Shown: positions 8,611 to 16,958, numbered from the stretch's first letter. The stretch: 64,000 nucleotides of DNA from Bacteroidaceae bacterium (GCA_017445145.1 JAFSVI010000005.1:1-64000); one strand, 5' to 3'. A program made the numbers and translations. The notes: generated by a model from the letters alone, not told the origin.

Positions 8611-9135
8611 TCAGTATGAAAGGCGCCGCGTCGGCACGGGTCCGGCGATGCGTCCCGTCTCGAAGCCGGTGAGCCGCGCCACGGGTGCCGCCTTGGCGCG
8701 GTTGGCGCGGCGCGCCACGCGCCCGTCGGGCAGCGCAAACTCGTCGATGCCGAAGTGTGCGGCGTGCACGTGGCGTGCTCCGAGGCATGCCTCCTGCGCG
8801 GTGTCCAGCAGCTCCAGCACCTCGTAGGCCCGTGGCGGCGTGGAGGTGTCGGCGTCGAGGCGCTTGGCCAGCATGTCGCCGAGGTGGTGGCGTGCGTCGT
8901 CCATGTGGTGCTCGCACACGCGCAGCAGCGCCTCCAGGCAGATGCGGCGCGTGCCGATGCCCGTGGGCCACGGCATGGAGCCCGCCGTTGCGGCGCCTGT
9001 GTGGCTTTGTATGCCCGCGATGTCGCGCCCAGCCTTGTCGCGCACGTAGCTCCAGAGGTCAAACACCTCGAGCCACATGTCTGTCTGCTCGTCCAGCAAG
9101 CGCAGCTGGGCGGCGTTGCATGTCTCCTGTCTCAT
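8611..9135 (-). CDS. Hypothetical helical protein, 174 aa
   Basis: Start taken at ATG 9133-9135 (MRQETCNAAQLRLLDEQTDM), which overlaps the stop of the 37-aa membrane peptide gene as ATGA; an in-frame ATG three codons earlier is possible. The sequence is predicted mostly helical with many Ala, Leu and Arg. Text such as ICLEALLRVCEHHMDDARHH followed by LGDMLAKRLDAD suggests a helical bundle. The C-terminus is basic (TRRLSY). Family not recognised. Co-transcribed with its neighbours from a promoter at 9317-9346. Confidence 0.65.
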   Translation of the reverse strand: MRQETCNAAQLRLLDEQTDMWLEVFDLWSYVRDKAGRDIAGIQSHTGAATAGSMPWPTGIGTRRICLEALLRVCEHHMDDARHHLGDMLAKRLDADTSTPPRAYEVLELLDTAQEACLGARHVHAAHFGIDEFALPDGRVARRANRAKAAPVARLTGFETGRIAGPVPTRRLSY

Positions 9136-9245
9136 AGCGCACACCTATGTTGCATGAATGCCAGTAGCCAGATGATGCAGGCTCCCACGCCAGCGATGGC
9201 AGCGCCCTCGATGGCGAGCATGATGGGGTTTTCGTCGTAGTTCAT
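9132..9245 (-). CDS. Single-span membrane peptide, 37 aa
   Basis: MNYDENPIMLAIEGAAIAGV starts a micro-protein that is almost entirely one transmembrane helix (AIEGAAIAGVGACIIWLLAF) ending MQHRCAL. A strong promoter lies about 70 bp upstream and its stop overlaps the next start, so it opens the unit 9245-8063. Size and shape recall small phage holin-like or stress peptides, but nothing specific can be assigned. Confidence 0.6.
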   Translation of the reverse strand: MNYDENPIMLAIEGAAIAGVGACIIWLLAFMQHRCAL

Positions 9246-9316
9246 AACGCATTTCTTGGGGGTAAAAGTGGTGGAACATTTGTGTTGGTTCAGCAAAGAT
9301 GGCCATCTTGCGGGGG

Positions 9317-9346
9317 CAAAGGTACGGCATAAAAAACCGGGCGCAA
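9317..9346 (-). promoter_or_regulatory. Promoter of the 9245-8063 unit
   Basis: Minus-strand TTG (plus caa 9344-9346) with a 19-bp gap to TACCTTTG (plus caaaggta 9317-9324). The -33 box falls inside the terminator stem of the preceding genes, so the two signals overlap. The leader is about 65 nt. Confidence 0.65.
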
Positions 9347-9366
9347 TGGCTTCACATTGCACCCGG
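9331..9366 (-). terminator. Rho-independent terminator of the 11265-9573 genes
   Basis: Read on the minus strand, ccgggtgcaatg and cattgcgcccgg form a stem (one mismatch) around a 6-nt loop, followed at once by TTTTTT (plus aaaaaa 9331-9336). It lies about 200 bp after the stop at 9573 and directly before the next transcription unit. Confidence 0.75.
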
Positions 9367-9384
9367 AGCAAATCCTGTACTGTT

Positions 9385-9416
9385 GTAACGTTTCCTGTAA
9401 CGTTTTCCGTAACGTT
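9385..9416. repeat. Three 12-bp iterons GTAACGTT
   Basis: gtaacgtt occurs at 9385-9392, 9397-9404 and 9409-9416, spaced exactly 12 bp, each containing the palindrome aacgtt. Regular iterons of this kind serve as operator arrays or as replication/recombinase binding sites. No matching array was seen elsewhere in the window. Confidence 0.6.
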
Positions 9417-9440
9417 CCACTATAACCGCACAGAATTGAC

Positions 9441-9546
9441 TGACATGATATTTTTTCTACCACGAATTATACGCGCTCGGCTCGAAGAGACGCTTCACAC
9501 CTGAAGAATTATCCGCGCTCGAGCTCTGCTCGCTTCTTGAGGTATC
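9441..9546. repeat. Composite 'acgaattat' repeat, accessory-cluster copy
   Basis: Contains three modules that recur at 21427-21766. These are: 'ctaccacgaattata' after 'gacatgat' and a T-run; a 49-bp block 9463-9511 (47/49 identical to 21514-21562); and a 33-bp block 9514-9546 (32/33 identical to the reverse complement of 21734-21766). Non-coding. The gap 9246-9572 holds this, the iterons, the terminator and the promoter, and no gene. Confidence 0.75.
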
Positions 9547-9572
9547 GCATGTGGCGGCAGTCCGCCGCCCAC

Positions 9573-10148
9573 TCACGTCCCCTTCCTGTAGAGGCTCAGG
9601 AAGCGGCTCGCGACATTGTTTCTGCGCTGCGTCTCCACCGTGTCGGCAGCGCGCGGGCTATTGGCCTTGAACTTCCATCGCGGATGTTCGCCCATGGCGT
9701 AGGAGCTGTATTTCGCCAGCGTGTCATAGCTTGGCAACGTCTCGGACGTGATGCCGCGCATGAACTCCAGGAACGACGCCGCGCTGGCGAAGTGCGGCAG
9801 CTCCGGCGTCTGGTTCATGATGAGCATGAGCCACGTGAAGTCGTACTTGTGGCGCAGCACACCCTCCGCTGCCATCTGCCGCACGGCGGCAGCTATCCTC
9901 ACCGCCGCGCTTGGCGTCGCCGCGGCCGCTTCCGCTGTGGCCGCCGCTTCCGCTGTTGGCGCTGTGGCCGCCGCTGGCGCCGTGGCCGCTTGTGCGGCGG
10001 CCACGGCGGCGGCCTGTGCCGCTGCGTCGTCCAGCGTGTGGAAGTGTACGTGCTCGTTGTCGTGTATGTCGAACATTGGGCCGTTCACGGTTATGTTGCC
10101 CGCGAATGTGATGCCCGTCATCCCCACGTGGCTCCTACGTTTGCTCAT
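9573..10148 (-). CDS. Hypothetical accessory protein with Ala-rich linker, 191 aa
   Basis: Starts MSKRRSHVGMTGITFAGNIT at ATG 10146-10148, overlapping the upstream gene by 14 bp. The N-terminal piece ITVNGPMFDIHDNEHVHFH is followed by a 45-residue Ala-rich linker. A C-terminal helical domain comes next (YDFTWLMLIMNQTPELPHFA ... TLPSYDTLAKY) and ends in a basic tail. It has no membrane segment. It is followed by a rho-independent terminator. I do not recognise the family with confidence; its partner upstream carries a similar 'NGP' segment at its C-terminus, suggesting that the two proteins are related or interact. Confidence 0.68.
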   Translation of the reverse strand: MSKRRSHVGMTGITFAGNITVNGPMFDIHDNEHVHFHTLDDAAAQAAAVAAAQAATAPAAATAPTAEAAATAEAAAATPSAAVRIAAAVRQMAAEGVLRHKYDFTWLMLIMNQTPELPHFASAASFLEFMRGITSETLPSYDTLAKYSSYAMGEHPRWKFKANSPRAADTVETQRRNNVASRFLSLYRKGT

Positions 10149-11265
10149 AAGCTCCGAGGTTTACACGTTTGTTGCCGGTGATGCCGTAGAGCGGCCCGTT
10201 GATGCAGGGCTGCGTCATGGTGATAGCCGGATGCAGGAACACGTTGCCGCGGTATTTCTCGAGGAAGTCCGCCTCCACGCCATCCACCAGCTTGCTCTCC
10301 TCGGGCGTGGCGTTGTTGCGCATCATCTTGTTGAGCATGGCCACGATGGGCTTGGCGTCGTCCCACGCCACGCGCTCCTTGCAGTAGTCCACGATCTCGC
10401 CGAGCGTGAAGCGTCGGTTTCTGCCCGCAGCGTCTTTCTTGCCGGTGAGCAGCGAGGCGAGGCGTTCGTTCTCGCGCTCGAGCATGGCTATGCGCTCGCG
10501 CAGCGCCTTCTTCTCCTGGTCGGAGGTGGCGGCCGCGGCTGCGGCCGCGGCGCGTGCCAGCCTGGCTGCGGGCTGGCTGCCGCCGTTGGTGTCCGCACAG
10601 TGGTCGATAAACTCCCTCACCTGCTCGGCGTCGATGTCCTTCCAGATGGCCACGGCGTCGATGCTCTCCTTCATCATCTGGCATATCAGGCGCCGGTCCT
10701 CAGGCCTCCGCCACAGCCGCACCACGCTGTCTATGCACCCCAGCTCGTAGCCGCGCGTTATCTCGCGCCAGTTCACATACACCTCCTTGAGGGACGCCGC
10801 GCCCCGGGGCTGCGGCACGAAGCGGTAGGCCAGCTGCCGCCCCGCGGCTTTGAGCTTCACGAGCGTCGTGTTGAAGGTGCCCCAGAACATGCACCCCCCA
10901 AACTCCATGTATATCTCCCGCACGAAAATCTTGTTCAGACGCCGCTCCGCCTTGTCCGTGAGCGCTATGAGCAGGTAGGCCATGGACATCACCAGCTGGG
11001 CGTCGGCGTGGCCGCCAAGGTTGCCCTTGATGTCATCGACATATCGCGGCAGGTCCGACGGCATGGGGCGCTCAAACATCATGCGCGTCAGCTGATAGTA
11101 GGTTTCGTTGAAGACCTTCACCGCGTCGGCACGTATGCCGAACGTCTGCCGCCGCAGACGCGCGAAGGCCTCCAGCACTTCTTCGTTCACATCGTCGAGA
11201 GCCAGGAACTCGTCCATCGAGTGCTTGTCGGTCCACAGCATCTCCCTGGGTAGGATGGGTTTCAT
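10135..11265 (-). CDS. Hypothetical accessory protein with coiled coil, 376 aa
   Basis: ATG 11263-11265 begins MKPILPREMLWTDKHSMDEF. The first 220 residues form a compact helical domain. An Ala-rich run then leads into a leucine-zipper-like coiled coil (ALRERIAMLERENERLASLL, about residues 255-280), which suggests dimerisation. The last part (FTLGEIVDYCKERVAWDDAK ... MTQPCINGPLYGITGNKR) may be an effector or DNA-facing region. An open frame extends upstream without better starts. Similar proteins occur in Bacteroidales accessory loci, but I cannot name the family reliably. First gene of a two-gene unit ending at 9573. Confidence 0.7.
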   Translation of the reverse strand: MKPILPREMLWTDKHSMDEFLALDDVNEEVLEAFARLRRQTFGIRADAVKVFNETYYQLTRMMFERPMPSDLPRYVDDIKGNLGGHADAQLVMSMAYLLIALTDKAERRLNKIFVREIYMEFGGCMFWGTFNTTLVKLKAAGRQLAYRFVPQPRGAASLKEVYVNWREITRGYELGCIDSVVRLWRRPEDRRLICQMMKESIDAVAIWKDIDAEQVREFIDHCADTNGGSQPAARLARAAAAAAAATSDQEKKALRERIAMLERENERLASLLTGKKDAAGRNRRFTLGEIVDYCKERVAWDDAKPIVAMLNKMMRNNATPEESKLVDGVEADFLEKYRGNVFLHPAITMTQPCINGPLYGITGNKRVNLGAYEQT

Positions 11266-11608
11266 AATGAGTGTGTGTTTCAGTGATTTTAGAATGTTAC
11301 TTATGAATAAGGTTTGTGCGCGAGGGCGCATACCCTGCAGCGTGTGTCGCCACACACATACACAACCGACGGCGAGAGGGCAGACACCAATGGGCAGCCA
11401 ACGTCCCGGGCACAACCACGCACCCTGCCAATGTGCTGAACACCACCAATGCCCACGCCTCCGCCCGTCGGGGGGGGTGTGAGCTTGGCAGCCTTCGTCG
11501 TTGGCAGTGTGCGGGTCGGTGTGGTTGTTTCGAGACGTTGCGAACGCGCTGAGGCTCTGTCGGTCGGTATGTGTGTGATGGCGGGGCGCTCCCCGCCTGT
11601 GTATATGT
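11266..11608. other. Intergenic spacer, no gene seen
   Basis: 343 bp between the start of the 376-aa gene and the stop of the type ISP enzyme. It contains short 'gtgtgtgt' runs and a poly-G run (ggggggg near 11470) but no supported open frame, promoter or hairpin. It separates the accessory genes from the restriction-modification gene. Confidence 0.5.
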
Positions 11609-14600
11609 CTATTCGAAGTCGAGCGTCGGCAGACCGGCAACGATGTCGGCGGTCTTGATGCTTACGCTGACTACAGCGAGCAGCAGGTCCAGTATGTAGC
11701 GTGGCTGGTGGTGTTCGCGGCTCCAGTCGTTGGCGTCGTTGCGTATGCGGCTCCTGGGGTCGGTCTTGTCGCAGTAGCGCTCCATGACCCACTCCACTGC
11801 GCTCTTGCCGTTGACCACGTAGTCGTAGGCGCGCAGCGGAATGTTCTCGATGGTGATGAAGCCGTTGTAGATGATGCGTGTCTTGTCGTGGCGCTCGCCG
11901 TGGAGCCCGCGCGCGAAGCGCATCTGCCCTATGGCATAGTGGGCATAGGCGTCGGCGGCGCCGTCGCCGCCGATGTCCGTCACCGTCACCTCCGGGCATG
12001 GCGGCACGGCCTCGTAGCGGAGGTGCAGCGCGGCGAGCGCCTTGCCCGCCAGGCTGAAGGACATAAAGTCCTCCACGCGCTCCACCAGTGGCAGCCGCGG
12101 CAGCGACTTGCGCAGGTCGGCGGCGAAGCGCCGACGGTAGTCCTCCGAGTGCAGCAGACCATAGACGTAGTAGAATATCATCTCCTTGGTGATGCTATTC
12201 GTGCCGTAGCGCGAGCGCGCTTCGGACAGTATCCAGTCCGTGATGCCGTCGCGGCGGATGTACTTCTCATCCGTATCGCCGAACACAGAGGGCGTATCGC
12301 AGTGCTTGTTCTCTTCGTACCAGTAGAGGGGGAAACACTGGGTGTCGCCATTGAAGTGCAAATCAGGTATGCAGTCAGATATAAGCGCTGAAAGGCCGTT
12401 CTTACTGCCACTGACACAGATGATTAGATTACTGCTGTCTTTCTGTGGGAAAAAGCTCGACCATAGGCCAGGTCGTTCAATAAGTTTCCTGTCATAATAG
12501 ACAAACATCTTACAAAAAGGCCTGTATATGCATTGGGTTATTGCCTCCTGAGAATAAATTATAGAGACATTATTCATCAAGTATTTTTTCAAGTTAACAG
12601 TCCAGCTGATTCTATATTCGTCCTTAGATAATTCTTCTATTCTTCCATCTAAATATTCTTCTCTTTGTTCTTCGTAGAATGAGAGCAGATTAGAAACATT
12701 CAGTCCTATCATTTGTTTTGAGAACCCATACACCCAAGCGTCTCTGTTTGTGGAAACTCCGATGGCATTTATGCAGAAGAAGCTCGCGGCAGCCGTGTTG
12801 AACTTCTTGTCCGGTGCCATTGCAATCATCTCGTCAAACACCCCGTCCCTCTTGTTTATCCAGTCGTTCTTGTCGTTGGGCTGAATCTCTGTCCACTCTA
12901 TGTTTTCTATGGAGCTGAAGTCGCTGATGATTTTGAGCTTCTGTTCGCGTGTGAGGTAGTCGCCGATGTCGTGGTAGTAGATTGTGGCCTTCTGCTGCTG
13001 CCGTGCGGGGTTCTTCACGAGGAAGGTGATGGCGATGGGTGTGCGTGAGCCGGAACCGAAAATCTTGCCGCCCTCTTTGCGCGAGAGTTCGCCGCTGGTG
13101 CGCTGGTTTCCCCTGAGGTTTAACACGTAGATGCTTGTGAACTCGTCTTGCAGGCATGCCCGCATGCCGTCCTGTCCGTTGCCGTCGATCCACGCTCCGT
13201 TGCTGATGAATGCCACTACGCCGCCCTGCGGCATCTGTGCTATGCGGTCGCTGGCCCATCGGAACGCTTTGATGTAGCTGTCGTAGAGCGACTTCACGAG
13301 GTTGGCTCGGCTGCGCTTTGCATAGGTTTGTGCTATGCGCTGTTCGAGGTGTTGGTAGCGAATGTTCTGCGCGTTGTCGTTTGCGCTTCTCTGCCCCACG
13401 GAGTATGGCGGATTGCCAATGATGACGCGCACGGGTGCTCGTTTCTGCCTGATGACGCGCTCGGAGTTGTCCTCGAAGAGCATGGAGTATATGTCTCGGT
13501 TGCCATGCTCGTTGAGCTGGAAGGTGTCGGTGAGGCAAATGCCGTCGTAGGTCACATAATGGTCGGGGTGCATCAGCTCGTGGAACACGGCCTCTATGTT
13601 CACGTCGGCGATGTAGTAGGCCAGCAGCACAATCTCGTTGCAGTGTATCTCGTTGCGGTATTTGCGCAGCATGTCCTCCGGGCGTATGAGTCCGCTCTGC
13701 ATGAGGCGTGTGATGAAGGTCCCCGTGCCGGTGAAGGGGTCGAGTATGTGGACGTTGTCCTCGGTGAGCGACGTGCCGAACTCGTGGCGCAGGATATGCT
13801 CCACGGAGCGTATGATGAAGTCCACACACTCCACGGGCGTATATACAATGCCCAGCTTCTCCACCGTCAGCGGGAAGGCGCCTCGGAAGAACTTCTCGTA
13901 GAGGTTATAGATTATTTTCTGCTTGCCCCCGAGGTTGTCTATGCCGGACACGTTGTTGCGCACACTCTGGTAGAAGCGCTCCAGCACCTGTGTCTCCATC
14001 TCCAGCCCCTCGTCCTCGAGCACCTCGAGCATGTCCTGCATGGAGCGCGACACGGCGTTGTTGCGCACAAAGCGGTAGTCGCTGAAGAGAGCGTCGAACA
14101 TCGGGCGCGTGATCATGTGCTGCGCCAGCATCTCCACGGCCTGTGCCTGGTCGATGCTGTCGTTGATGTTGCTGTGTAGGCCGCCGAGGAAGTCGGCAAA
14201 ATATTGGCGGGCTTTGTCGTTCTCGCTGATGAGCAGGTTGATGCGGTCGGTGAACTTGAGCGCTATGTCGCCGATGCTGCGCGCCCAGTGCTCCCAATAC
14301 ATCTTGTCGCCCACCTTCTCCACCAGGCGCGCGTAGATGCCGCCCTGCAGCGTACCAAACTGCAGCTCCAGCTGGCGTGCCGCCTCGGCCTCGGTGAGGC
14401 CCACGGCGCGGTCGGCGGGCGCGTCGTGGCCGATGGTGTATGAGCCGCGCGGCACTGCGGCGACGACAATCTTGGGCGGTCGCTTCTTGTTGAGATGTAT
14501 CTTGTTGACGTGGGCGTTGAAGTTCTCGTCGTGAGAGCGCAGCGCGTTGAGGATGTCCCACACCACGCGGAAGCGCTCGTTGTCGGCCAGCGCCTCCTCC

Positions 14601-16522
14601 GGCGAGACGTCGGTGGGCACGATGACGGGTATGATGATGTAGCCATACTTCTTGCCGCGGAAGGAGCGCATCACGCGCCCCACGCTCTGCACCACCTCCA
14701 CCTCGCTGTTGCGCGGCGAGAGGAAGAGCACGGCATCCAGCGCCGGGACATCCACGCCCTCCGAGAGGCATCGCACGTTGCACAGCACGCGGCACTCCTG
14801 CGGGTCGTCGGCATCCTGCTTGAGCCACGCCACGAGTTCGTTGCGCGTGGCGGCATCCATGGAGCCGTCGATGTGGCGCGCGCTGACGCTCACCACGTCG
14901 CGGTAGCCGTCCTCGGGCAGCGTGGCGCGGTACTCGCGGCTCATCAGGCCGAAGTAGCGCGCTATCTGCGTGCTGGCGAAGGTGGGGTTGCTCTGCGATG
15001 GGTTTATGGTCTGGCAGAAGGCCACGGCGCGGCGCATGGGCAGCGGGTCCTGCTGCCGCGTGATGCCGTCGTCGCCCTTGATACGTTTGGACAGGCCGTT
15101 GATGCAGCCAATGAGCTTCGTGGCGTCGTCGAAGTTGAGCTCCCTGAGGCGCTCGCCGCCGCCCGCGGCGGCGTAGTGGCGCTTGATGTTGGTGCGTATG
15201 CTCTCGGGTATGTCGTCCTCGCTCACGGTCAGGACCAGCACCTTGTAGTCGGTGAGCAGCCCGCGCGCCACGGCGTCGTTGAACGTCAGGCGGTGGAACT
15301 CGTGGCCGTAGGTGGCCTCGTCGTCCATGGAGCACAGCTCGTCGATGTTGTCGTCCTGGCTCGCACGCACCTTCACGTTGGCGCTGAAGAGGCGCGGCGT
15401 GGCCGTCATGTACAGGCGTCGGCGCGCCGGCAGGAAGTCGTTGCGGTGTACCTTGGTGAAATGGCTCTCCTCGCGGTCCTTCAGCACCGTGCCCGTGGTG
15501 CGGTGGGCCTCGTCGCAGATGATGATGTCCAGCTCGCGCCCGTAGGCATCCACGGCCTGTTTCACCACGTCGATGCTCTGGTAGGTGGAGAAGATGACGG
15601 TGCGGCAGGCCTCGCGGTGGTACTGCCGCAGCTGGCGCAGGATTTTCTCCGTGTCCGTGGAGGCTGGCACGGCGAGGTCCACGACGCTGGCATCCTCGGC
15701 GTCGGCCTCGCGCATCTGGCGCGTGGCGCGCGCGTCGGAACAGACGCACACGGCGCGCAGCGCCTCGCTCTTGTCGGCCATCCACGCGTTGAGCGTCTGC
15801 CCCAGCAGCGCTATGCTCGGCACCAGGAAGAGCACGAAGCCGTCCTTCGGCGTGAGGCGCTCCGCGATGCGCAGCGCGGTGAACGTCTTGCCCGTGCCGC
15901 AAGCCATGATGAGCTTGCCGCGCTCGTGGCCCTGCACCACGTAGTGCTCGTAGGCTGCCGAGAGGGCTTCAAGCTGGTGGGCCATGGGCTGCTTGCCGGG
16001 CAGCGTGGCTGGGCTGCCGTAGAGGCCGTCGCGCAGCTTCTGCCAGTCCACGGCCGAGAGCTCGAGGTCGTGGAGCGAGATGCGGTTGAAGGGTTTTGCC
16101 AGGCCCTGTATGGCCTCTTGGGCATTCGGCCCCCAGGGCTTGCGCGATGTCTGCACCCACACCAGGCGTGAGAACTCGTGCACCTGCTGTGTCTTCGGGT
16201 CGCGGAAGGTGCGGCTGGCGTTGGCCAGGAAGCTATCGACGTCGCCTTTGGCGATGGCGGCATCCTCGGCATAGCACTTGCTCTGTATGGCCCAATAGTC
16301 GCCGTAGGATGTAAGCGCCACGAGGTCGATGCCCAGGTCCGCGGCGCCGAGGTCGCCGCGCGCCGGGAACTCCTCCCACAGCCACACGCGGCGCAGCTCG
16401 CCATAGCGCGGGTCTGTCAGGAACCATAGCTTCATGAGGCGCTCGAAGTCGCGGCCCTTTTGGCGCTCTGTCTGCGCCTTGGCGCGGATGGTGGAAAGTA
16501 TGTCGTGGATGCTCAGTGACAT
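11609..16522 (-). CDS. Type ISP restriction-modification enzyme (nuclease-helicase-methylase-TRD)
   Basis: 1637 aa, a single-chain enzyme of the LlaGI/LlaBIII class that methylates adenine in its target and cleaves unmodified DNA after ATP-driven translocation. In order: an Mrr-like PD-(D/E)XK nuclease (LGIDLVAL with D66 and QSK with K82); a superfamily 2 ATPase (MACGTGKTFTA near 206, DEAH at 337-340, MTATPRLFSA, then motif VI in VQSVGRVMRSFRGK); a coupler; and a gamma-class N6-adenine methylase (LDPFTGTGTF near 928, NPPY at 1037-1040). The C-terminal target-recognition domain follows. Start ATG 16520-16522 (MSLSIHDILS) fits family N-termini better than an upstream extension to 16627. Residues about 1260-1370 are encoded by markedly AT-rich DNA, consistent with exchange of the specificity region. 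No separate methylase or specificity gene is needed. Confidence 0.92.
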   Translation of the reverse strand: MSLSIHDILSTIRAKAQTERQKGRDFERLMKLWFLTDPRYGELRRVWLWEEFPARGDLGAADLGIDLVALTSYGDYWAIQSKCYAEDAAIAKGDVDSFLANASRTFRDPKTQQVHEFSRLVWVQTSRKPWGPNAQEAIQGLAKPFNRISLHDLELSAVDWQKLRDGLYGSPATLPGKQPMAHQLEALSAAYEHYVVQGHERGKLIMACGTGKTFTALRIAERLTPKDGFVLFLVPSIALLGQTLNAWMADKSEALRAVCVCSDARATRQMREADAEDASVVDLAVPASTDTEKILRQLRQYHREACRTVIFSTYQSIDVVKQAVDAYGRELDIIICDEAHRTTGTVLKDREESHFTKVHRNDFLPARRRLYMTATPRLFSANVKVRASQDDNIDELCSMDDEATYGHEFHRLTFNDAVARGLLTDYKVLVLTVSEDDIPESIRTNIKRHYAAAGGGERLRELNFDDATKLIGCINGLSKRIKGDDGITRQQDPLPMRRAVAFCQTINPSQSNPTFASTQIARYFGLMSREYRATLPEDGYRDVVSVSARHIDGSMDAATRNELVAWLKQDADDPQECRVLCNVRCLSEGVDVPALDAVLFLSPRNSEVEVVQSVGRVMRSFRGKKYGYIIIPVIVPTDVSPEEALADNERFRVVWDILNALRSHDENFNAHVNKIHLNKKRPPKIVVAAVPRGSYTIGHDAPADRAVGLTEAEAARQLELQFGTLQGGIYARLVEKVGDKMYWEHWARSIGDIALKFTDRINLLISENDKARQYFADFLGGLHSNINDSIDQAQAVEMLAQHMITRPMFDALFSDYRFVRNNAVSRSMQDMLEVLEDEGLEMETQVLERFYQSVRNNVSGIDNLGGKQKIIYNLYEKFFRGAFPLTVEKLGIVYTPVECVDFIIRSVEHILRHEFGTSLTEDNVHILDPFTGTGTFITRLMQSGLIRPEDMLRKYRNEIHCNEIVLLAYYIADVNIEAVFHELMHPDHYVTYDGICLTDTFQLNEHGNRDIYSMLFEDNSERVIRQKRAPVRVIIGNPPYSVGQRSANDNAQNIRYQHLEQRIAQTYAKRSRANLVKSLYDSYIKAFRWASDRIAQMPQGGVVAFISNGAWIDGNGQDGMRACLQDEFTSIYVLNLRGNQRTSGELSRKEGGKIFGSGSRTPIAITFLVKNPARQQQKATIYYHDIGDYLTREQKLKIISDFSSIENIEWTEIQPNDKNDWINKRDGVFDEMIAMAPDKKFNTAAASFFCINAIGVSTNRDAWVYGFSKQMIGLNVSNLLSFYEEQREEYLDGRIEELSKDEYRISWTVNLKKYLMNNVSIIYSQEAITQCIYRPFCKMFVYYDRKLIERPGLWSSFFPQKDSSNLIICVSGSKNGLSALISDCIPDLHFNGDTQCFPLYWYEENKHCDTPSVFGDTDEKYIRRDGITDWILSEARSRYGTNSITKEMIFYYVYGLLHSEDYRRRFAADLRKSLPRLPLVERVEDFMSFSLAGKALAALHLRYEAVPPCPEVTVTDIGGDGAADAYAHYAIGQMRFARGLHGERHDKTRIIYNGFITIENIPLRAYDYVVNGKSAVEWVMERYCDKTDPRSRIRNDANDWSREHHQPRYILDLLLAVVSVSIKTADIVAGLPTLDFE

Positions 16523-16578
16523 GCTGATTGGTGCTAAAATGGTGATTATATTGCTTCTGTAATGTGCGGGGGCTAAGG

Positions 16579-16616
16579 AAAAATGCCGCCACACGGCTGT
16601 CGCAGCCTTGGCGGCA
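16579..16616 (-). terminator. Rho-independent terminator between lipoprotein and type ISP genes
   Basis: On the minus strand, tgccgcca and tggcggca (16609-16616 and 16584-16591) enclose a second small stem, followed by TTTTT (plus aaaaa 16579-16583). It would end transcripts from the 16752-16958 gene and insulate the restriction gene, which then needs its own promoter; I found no perfect one. Confidence 0.65.
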
Positions 16617-16751
16617 CTAATACTCAAAATTCAAAAAGTTATGATAACTTATAACAACATTCTGCGCCACGTGGGCGCACGTATCCCGCAAGAGCAAATC
16701 GCTTCGCGCAGCGGGAGAAGATCACATTTGTTTGCTGGTGGGGGCGCGCCC

Positions 16752-16958
16752 TCAGTAGGCGTACTCGGTGGTGGCGGCCCACGCCGTGTCGATGCTCACC
16801 ACGAGGCCCAGCGTGATGCTGTCGGGCGGTGTGGGCGAACGCGAGGTGGACGGAGCTGGCGCGTCGGGGCTGCATGCCGCCACGGCCATGGCCGCTGCGG
16901 CCGCCATGGCGGCGGCTGCTTTGAGCGAAAGGGCGCGGATGTGGGAGTTGTGGTGCAT
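16752..16958 (-). CDS. Small putative lipoprotein, 68 aa
   Basis: MHHNSHIRALSLKAAAAMAA begins a hydrophobic, Ala-rich signal region ending in a lipobox-like AVAAC (Cys about residue 29), followed by a Ser/Pro/Thr-rich stretch (SPDAPAPSTSRSPTPPD) and a short end. It is predicted to be membrane-anchored. A TAACTTTG box lies about 60 bp upstream and a terminator downstream, which supports a real monocistronic gene. No family recognised; low-complexity composition leaves some doubt. Confidence 0.5.
   Translation of the reverse strand: MHHNSHIRALSLKAAAAMAAAAAMAVAACSPDAPAPSTSRSPTPPDSITLGLVVSIDTAWAATTEYAY

Noticed and set aside
3346..11265. Prophage
   Set aside because: Only a lysozyme and an HNH nuclease are phage-like; no integrase, portal, terminase, capsid or tail gene is present.
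16522..16627. Upstream extension of the type ISP enzyme to position 16627
   Set aside because: It would cross the terminator hairpin at 16579-16616 and adds an unrelated low-complexity N-terminus; MSLSIHDILS at 16522 fits family starts.
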